This document shows, piece by piece, positions 5,630 through 8,508 of a stretch of DNA of 8,508 bases. Origin of the DNA: an uncultured Lachnospiraceae bacterium. Its GTDB lineage: Bacteria; Bacillota; Clostridia; Lachnospirales; Lachnospiraceae. The DNA lies in contig CADCPP010000142.1 of NCBI GenBank assembly GCA_902803355.1, positions 1 through 8,508 on the forward strand, given 5' to 3'. Within the stretch, counting starts at the first letter, position 1. Each line of letters begins with the position of its first letter. The notes under the pieces are model-generated. The model did not search any database, was not told the DNA's origin, and saw only the letters and a list, made by a program, of their open reading frames with translations. The translations under genes and the position numbers were made by a program.

Positions 5630-8316
5630 AGAAAGGGAAACGCTTGTTTGCGCTGCTTCTGGCAGCAGTCATGGTACTTGGCCTTGCCGGCTGCGGTGCG
5701 GAAAAACCGCAGACATCGGAAGAGGCCGTAACAACAACAGCGCCGTTGAGCACGGAGGCGGAGGCGCCGGCAGCGACCGAAACACCGGCTCCTACCGAAA
5801 CCGAAGCGGATTATACGGAAGAATTCCCGCCGATCGAGGAAGGATGCAACCAGCTGGTGCTCTACTGGCATTCAGACAAGACGGTGGACATCAAGACCTC
5901 CGACGTCTGGATCTGGTGGGGTGACGTGGCCGGAAAAGGCTACACTTTCCTGCCCTGCGCCTACGGTTTTAAATGCGTAGTCAACGTACCGGAGGATGTT
6001 TCCGAAGTAGGCTTCATCGTCCGTACGGGCTGCTCCGATCCGGGAGGATCGAGCTGGGGCAGTGCCACGAAGGATTTTGATGCGGACCGCTTTGCCGTGA
6101 TCACGGGAAAAGAGACCCATATCTATCTGGTCTCCGGAGACGGCGCGCAGTATATCAGTGAGGATGGCGGAAAAACCTTGGATCAGATCAGAATTTTTAC
6201 TCAGGCAGGCATCGTCGGGACAAATGAGATCCGTTATACGGTATCTCCGGCGGTACGGATCAGCGACCTTTCCCAGCTGAAGCTTACGCAGGAAGGCAAG
6301 GAGATCGCCATCGAGAAACTGAGCACCCTGGGCAACAAGGTCGTGAGCGGCGTGATCACAACGGCTGAGCCGCTGGATATCACAAAGAACTACGAGCTCT
6401 TTATCGAAGGCTACGGCACGAAGCCGGTGATGCCGACGACGATCTTTGATTCGGAAGAATTCATTGCCGATTATGTCTATGACGGGGATGACCTCGGTGC
6501 GACGCCGAATGACGACGGCAGCACGACGTTCAAGCTCTGGGCGCCGACAGCCGCCAGAGTGGTCGCGAATATCTACGATGCGGGCGAAGGCGGAACGCTT
6601 CTGCAGAGCATCGACCTGAACAAGGGCGAAAAGGGAGTCTGGCAGGTGACCGCTGCTGACTGCGGCGCCGGGCTCTATTATACCTACACGGTAACGACTT
6701 CCGCCGGCGAGCAGGAAGCAGTCGATCCTTATGCGAAATCTGCCGGTGTGAACGGAAAACGCGGCATGATCATCGATCTGGACACTACCGATCCCGAAGG
6801 CTGGGACCAGGATGGCTTCGATGATGAGATCGAAAGCTATGAAGATGCCGTGATCTGGGAAGTGCATGTACGTGACTTTTCGAACGCCATGAAGCAAAGC
6901 GCCTATCCGGGCAAATATCTGGCTTTCACGGAGACGGGGCTGAAAAATGATGCCGGCGTTCCCATCGGTGTCGATTATCTGAAGGAACTGGGGATCACGC
7001 ATGTCCATCTGCAGCCCGTTTACGACTACGCTTCCGTGGATGAATCGACCTGCAAGGACTTTAACTGGGGCTATGATCCGCAGAACTACAACGTTCCCGA
7101 AGGCAGCTATTCGACCGACCCCGCGCACGGGGAAGTGCGTGTGAAGGAATTCAAACAGATGGTGCAGAGCCTGCACGAAGCGGGCCTTGGGGTGGTCATG
7201 GACGTTGTGTACAACCATACCTATGATGCCAATTCCAACCTGAACAAGGTCGTGCCGTATTACTATTACCGCTATACCGCGAGCGGCGATAACGGCGGCG
7301 GCTCAGGCTGCGGCAACGAGACCGCTTCCGAACGCGCGATGTACCGGAAATATATGGTCGATTCCGTGGTCTACTGGGCAAGCGAATACCATATTGACGG
7401 CTTCCGCTTTGACCTGATGGCTCTTCACGATATCGAGACCATGCAGGCGATCGAGCAGGCCCTGCACGCGATCAACCCGAAATGCATCATTTACGGTGAA
7501 GGATGGACCGGCGGGACCAGCGAGCTGCGTGAAGCAGACCGCGCTTCTCAGGCCAATATCCGCAAGATCACGGCTTCGGAAGGCGCCGCGGGCGGCGTCA
7601 GCGTGTTCAACGATGCGATCCGTGACGGCCTCAAGGGCAGCGTGTTTGATGCCAAGGATCAGGGCTACATCAACGGAGGCGCGACCAAGGACAACGCGAA
7701 CAAGGTCATGTTCGGACTCGCCGGCGGCAGACAGAATGCATCGGTCAGCTGGGTGGCCAATGATTCCGGCGTGATCAATTATATGTCCTGCCACGACAAT
7801 CTGACGCTGAAGGACAAGCTGGATATTTCCTGTCCGGATGCTAGCGATGAAGAGAAGCTTGCCATGCAGAAGCTCGGCGCGGCTGTTGTTCTTCTTTCGC
7901 GCGGCACGCCGTTCTTCTTGGCAGGAGAAGAAATGCTTCGTTCGAAAGACGGCAATGAAAACAGCTATAATGCTTCAGACGCCGTGAATAACATCAGATG
8001 GGACGAGCTGACAAAAGACAGCGCTGCCTATGAAATGATGCAGTATTATCAGGCACTGATCAGCCTGCGGAAAGATAAGGATTATCTTCGCAGCGCGGAA
8101 GTGGGCTGTGAGCTCCTGTCCGGCAATCTGATCAAAGCAACTTGGACGGAAGAAGGCAAAGTCATTGCGGCGGCATGGTTTAATCCGAATGAAGAGGAGG
8201 CAGGCTATGCGCTGGAAGGCAGCTGGAACGGTGTCTTTGGAACAGATAAGCAGGGCGCAGTAGGCCCTCAGACGCTGGCAGAAAAGAGCGCAGTCCTCTG
8301 GGAAGCAGCAGAGTAA
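5626..8316 (+). CDS. Type I pullulanase, surface lipoprotein (GH13, GH13_14-like)
   Basis: This enzyme hydrolyses alpha-1,6 branch links in pullulan, starch-derived dextrins or glycogen outside the membrane. The 896 residues begin with a lipoprotein signal: KKGKR, a hydrophobic core (7-21) and lipobox LAGC, with lipidated C23. A Thr/Glu/Ala/Pro-rich spacer (about 30-66) should hold the enzyme off the membrane. A CBM41-type alpha-glucan-binding module lies at about 75-180 (LVLYWHSD, DVWIWWGD with W95, W97, W98), then an intermediate domain (about 185-280) and CBM48-like module from YDGDDLGA (285-292) to about 380. The catalytic barrel has the type I signature FNWGYDP (479-485; usually YNWGYDP), DVVYNH (526-531), nucleophile D596 in GFRFD, acid/base E625 in GEGW and D724 in SCHDN. 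The end (about 810-896) is a short beta domain. All catalytic residues are present and no frameshift is seen. It has its own promoter and diverges from glgA. Confidence 0.95.
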   Translation: MKKGKRLFALLLAAVMVLGLAGCGAEKPQTSEEAVTTTAPLSTEAEAPAATETPAPTETEADYTEEFPPIEEGCNQLVLYWHSDKTVDIKTSDVWIWWGDVAGKGYTFLPCAYGFKCVVNVPEDVSEVGFIVRTGCSDPGGSSWGSATKDFDADRFAVITGKETHIYLVSGDGAQYISEDGGKTLDQIRIFTQAGIVGTNEIRYTVSPAVRISDLSQLKLTQEGKEIAIEKLSTLGNKVVSGVITTAEPLDITKNYELFIEGYGTKPVMPTTIFDSEEFIADYVYDGDDLGATPNDDGSTTFKLWAPTAARVVANIYDAGEGGTLLQSIDLNKGEKGVWQVTAADCGAGLYYTYTVTTSAGEQEAVDPYAKSAGVNGKRGMIIDLDTTDPEGWDQDGFDDEIESYEDAVIWEVHVRDFSNAMKQSAYPGKYLAFTETGLKNDAGVPIGVDYLKELGITHVHLQPVYDYASVDESTCKDFNWGYDPQNYNVPEGSYSTDPAHGEVRVKEFKQMVQSLHEAGLGVVMDVVYNHTYDANSNLNKVVPYYYYRYTASGDNGGGSGCGNETASERAMYRKYMVDSVVYWASEYHIDGFRFDLMALHDIETMQAIEQALHAINPKCIIYGEGWTGGTSELREADRASQANIRKITASEGAAGGVSVFNDAIRDGLKGSVFDAKDQGYINGGATKDNANKVMFGLAGGRQNASVSWVANDSGVINYMSCHDNLTLKDKLDISCPDASDEEKLAMQKLGAAVVLLSRGTPFFLAGEEMLRSKDGNENSYNASDAVNNIRWDELTKDSAAYEMMQYYQALISLRKDKDYLRSAEVGCELLSGNLIKATWTEEGKVIAAAWFNPNEEEAGYALEGSWNGVFGTDKQGAVGPQTLAEKSAVLWEAAE

Positions 8317-8324
8317 AACACCAC

Positions 8325-8418
8325 TACGGCAAAAATGGGACAGAATTTAGAATTCGTTTATAAATTATATATAATTTATTTATAAATTAAGGCTTGCAAT
8401 TCTGTCCCGTTTGCCGTA
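8325..8418. repeat. 94-bp imperfect palindrome with AT-only core (MITE-like or transcript-end hairpin)
   Basis: The outer arms pair over 9 bp (8325-8333 with 8410-8418: TACGGCAAA / TTTGCCGTA). After a small internal loop (AAT against G) they pair over another 11 bp (8337-8347 with 8398-8408: GGGACAGAATT / AATTCTGTCCC). The 50-base interior is mostly A and T. It contains a perfect 20-bp palindrome ATAAATTATATATAATTTAT (8360-8379) and an 11-bp direct repeat TTTATAAATTA (8357-8367 and 8379-8389). It begins 9 bases after the pullulanase stop codon. No clear T-run follows either arm, so it is a poor intrinsic terminator. Outermost TA on both sides would fit a TA target duplication of an IS630/Tc1-type MITE, but that is inference. 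Confidence 0.6.
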
Positions 8419-8422
8419 TTAT
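8394..8422 (+). promoter_or_regulatory. tRNA-Lys promoter inside the palindrome's right arm
   Basis: TTGCAA (8394-8399) and TATTAT (8417-8422) are 17 bases apart, matching consensus at four and five of six bases. Transcription would start near 8429, about 8 bases before the mature tRNA 5' end at 8437. Most of the promoter, including its whole spacer, lies in the right arm of the palindrome. Confidence 0.6.
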
Positions 8423-8436
8423 AGCTTTTGCTGTTC

Positions 8437-8508
8437 GGGCCATTAGCTCAGTTGGTAGAGCACCTGACTCTTAATCAGGGTGTCTGGGGTTCGAGCCCCC
8501 AATGGCCC
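8437..8508 (+). tRNA. tRNA-Lys (anticodon CTT)
   Basis: The 72 bases fold into a complete cloverleaf. The acceptor stem is GGGCCAT (8437-8443) with ATGGCCC (8502-8508). The D arm is GCTC/GAGC with loop AGTTGGTA. The anticodon stem is CCTGA/TCAGG with loop CTCTTAA, placing the anticodon CTT at 8470-8472, which reads the lysine codon AAG. The variable loop is GTGTC and the T arm TGGGG/CCCCA has loop TTCGAGC. All stems pair fully. The window ends at the last acceptor-stem base, so the discriminator base and any encoded CCA, as well as further tRNA genes, lie just outside. Confidence 0.97.

Noticed and set aside
5635..5648. Possible CcpA catabolite-repression (cre) site at the start of the pullulanase gene
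   Set aside because: Only the central A.CG.T bases fit; the outer TG and CA bases of the consensus are missing on one or both sides.
5872..7218. Open frame of 448 codons on the minus strand inside the pullulanase gene
   Set aside because: It lies antisense to a gene with clear catalytic motifs. It has no recognisable domain, and its composition is what antisense reading of codon-biased GC-rich coding DNA gives.
1..8508. CRISPR array, transposase, phage, toxin-antitoxin or defence genes
   Set aside because: No spaced repeat series, integrase or transposase motif, or paired small genes were seen on either strand; every long frame is accounted for by a known family.

Overview
The window reads as ordinary chromosomal DNA from a moderately GC-rich Gram-positive anaerobe of the Firmicutes, most likely class Clostridia (Lachnospiraceae-like). 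This rests on a Rex redox repressor next to an ABC-F ATPase of YdiF type, Firmicute-style alanine racemase, YebC and GT5 glycogen synthase proteins, strong AGGAGG-type ribosome sites, sigma-A promoters close to consensus, and a surface pullulanase with a lipoprotein signal. The taxonomic call is inference from protein style, not from a search.

Layout. Bases 1-1128 (minus) hold the N-terminal 376 codons of an ABC-F ATPase that runs off the left edge. A divergent intergenic region (1129-1270) follows. It carries a consensus promoter for rex (TTGACA-17-TATAAT) whose -35 box forms one arm of a perfect 18-bp Rex-type operator. Then comes a plus-strand group: rex (1271-1903), alr (1981-3129) and a yebC-family gene (3153-3881). 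alr and yebC are separated by 23 bp and are surely co-transcribed; alr may also have a weak promoter of its own behind rex. A strong hairpin with an A-tract on its left (3931-3974) ends the converging minus-strand glgA gene (3992-5437). glgA and a large plus-strand type I pullulanase lipoprotein gene (5626-8316) are divergent from a shared 188-bp region with one promoter each; an AT-rich palindrome covers the pullulanase -10 box. After the pullulanase there is a 94-bp imperfect palindrome with a very AT-rich core. Its right arm overlaps the likely promoter of a tRNA-Lys(CTT) gene (8437-8508), whose mature body ends exactly at the window edge.

How the genes fit together. Rex senses NADH/NAD+ and appears to repress its own promoter, and possibly the alr-yebC genes read from it, which would link redox state to D-alanine supply and translation. 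GlgA (cytosolic, builds alpha-1,4-glucan) and the pullulanase (outside the membrane, cuts alpha-1,6 branches of starch, glycogen or pullulan) make a divergent alpha-glucan pair working on opposite sides of the membrane.

No mobile gene, CRISPR array, phage gene or defence system was seen, and no new multi-gene system. The points worth a second look are regulatory: the Rex operator, the palindrome over the pullulanase promoter, the duplicated ribosome-site region ahead of the pullulanase, and the MITE-like palindrome at the tRNA promoter.
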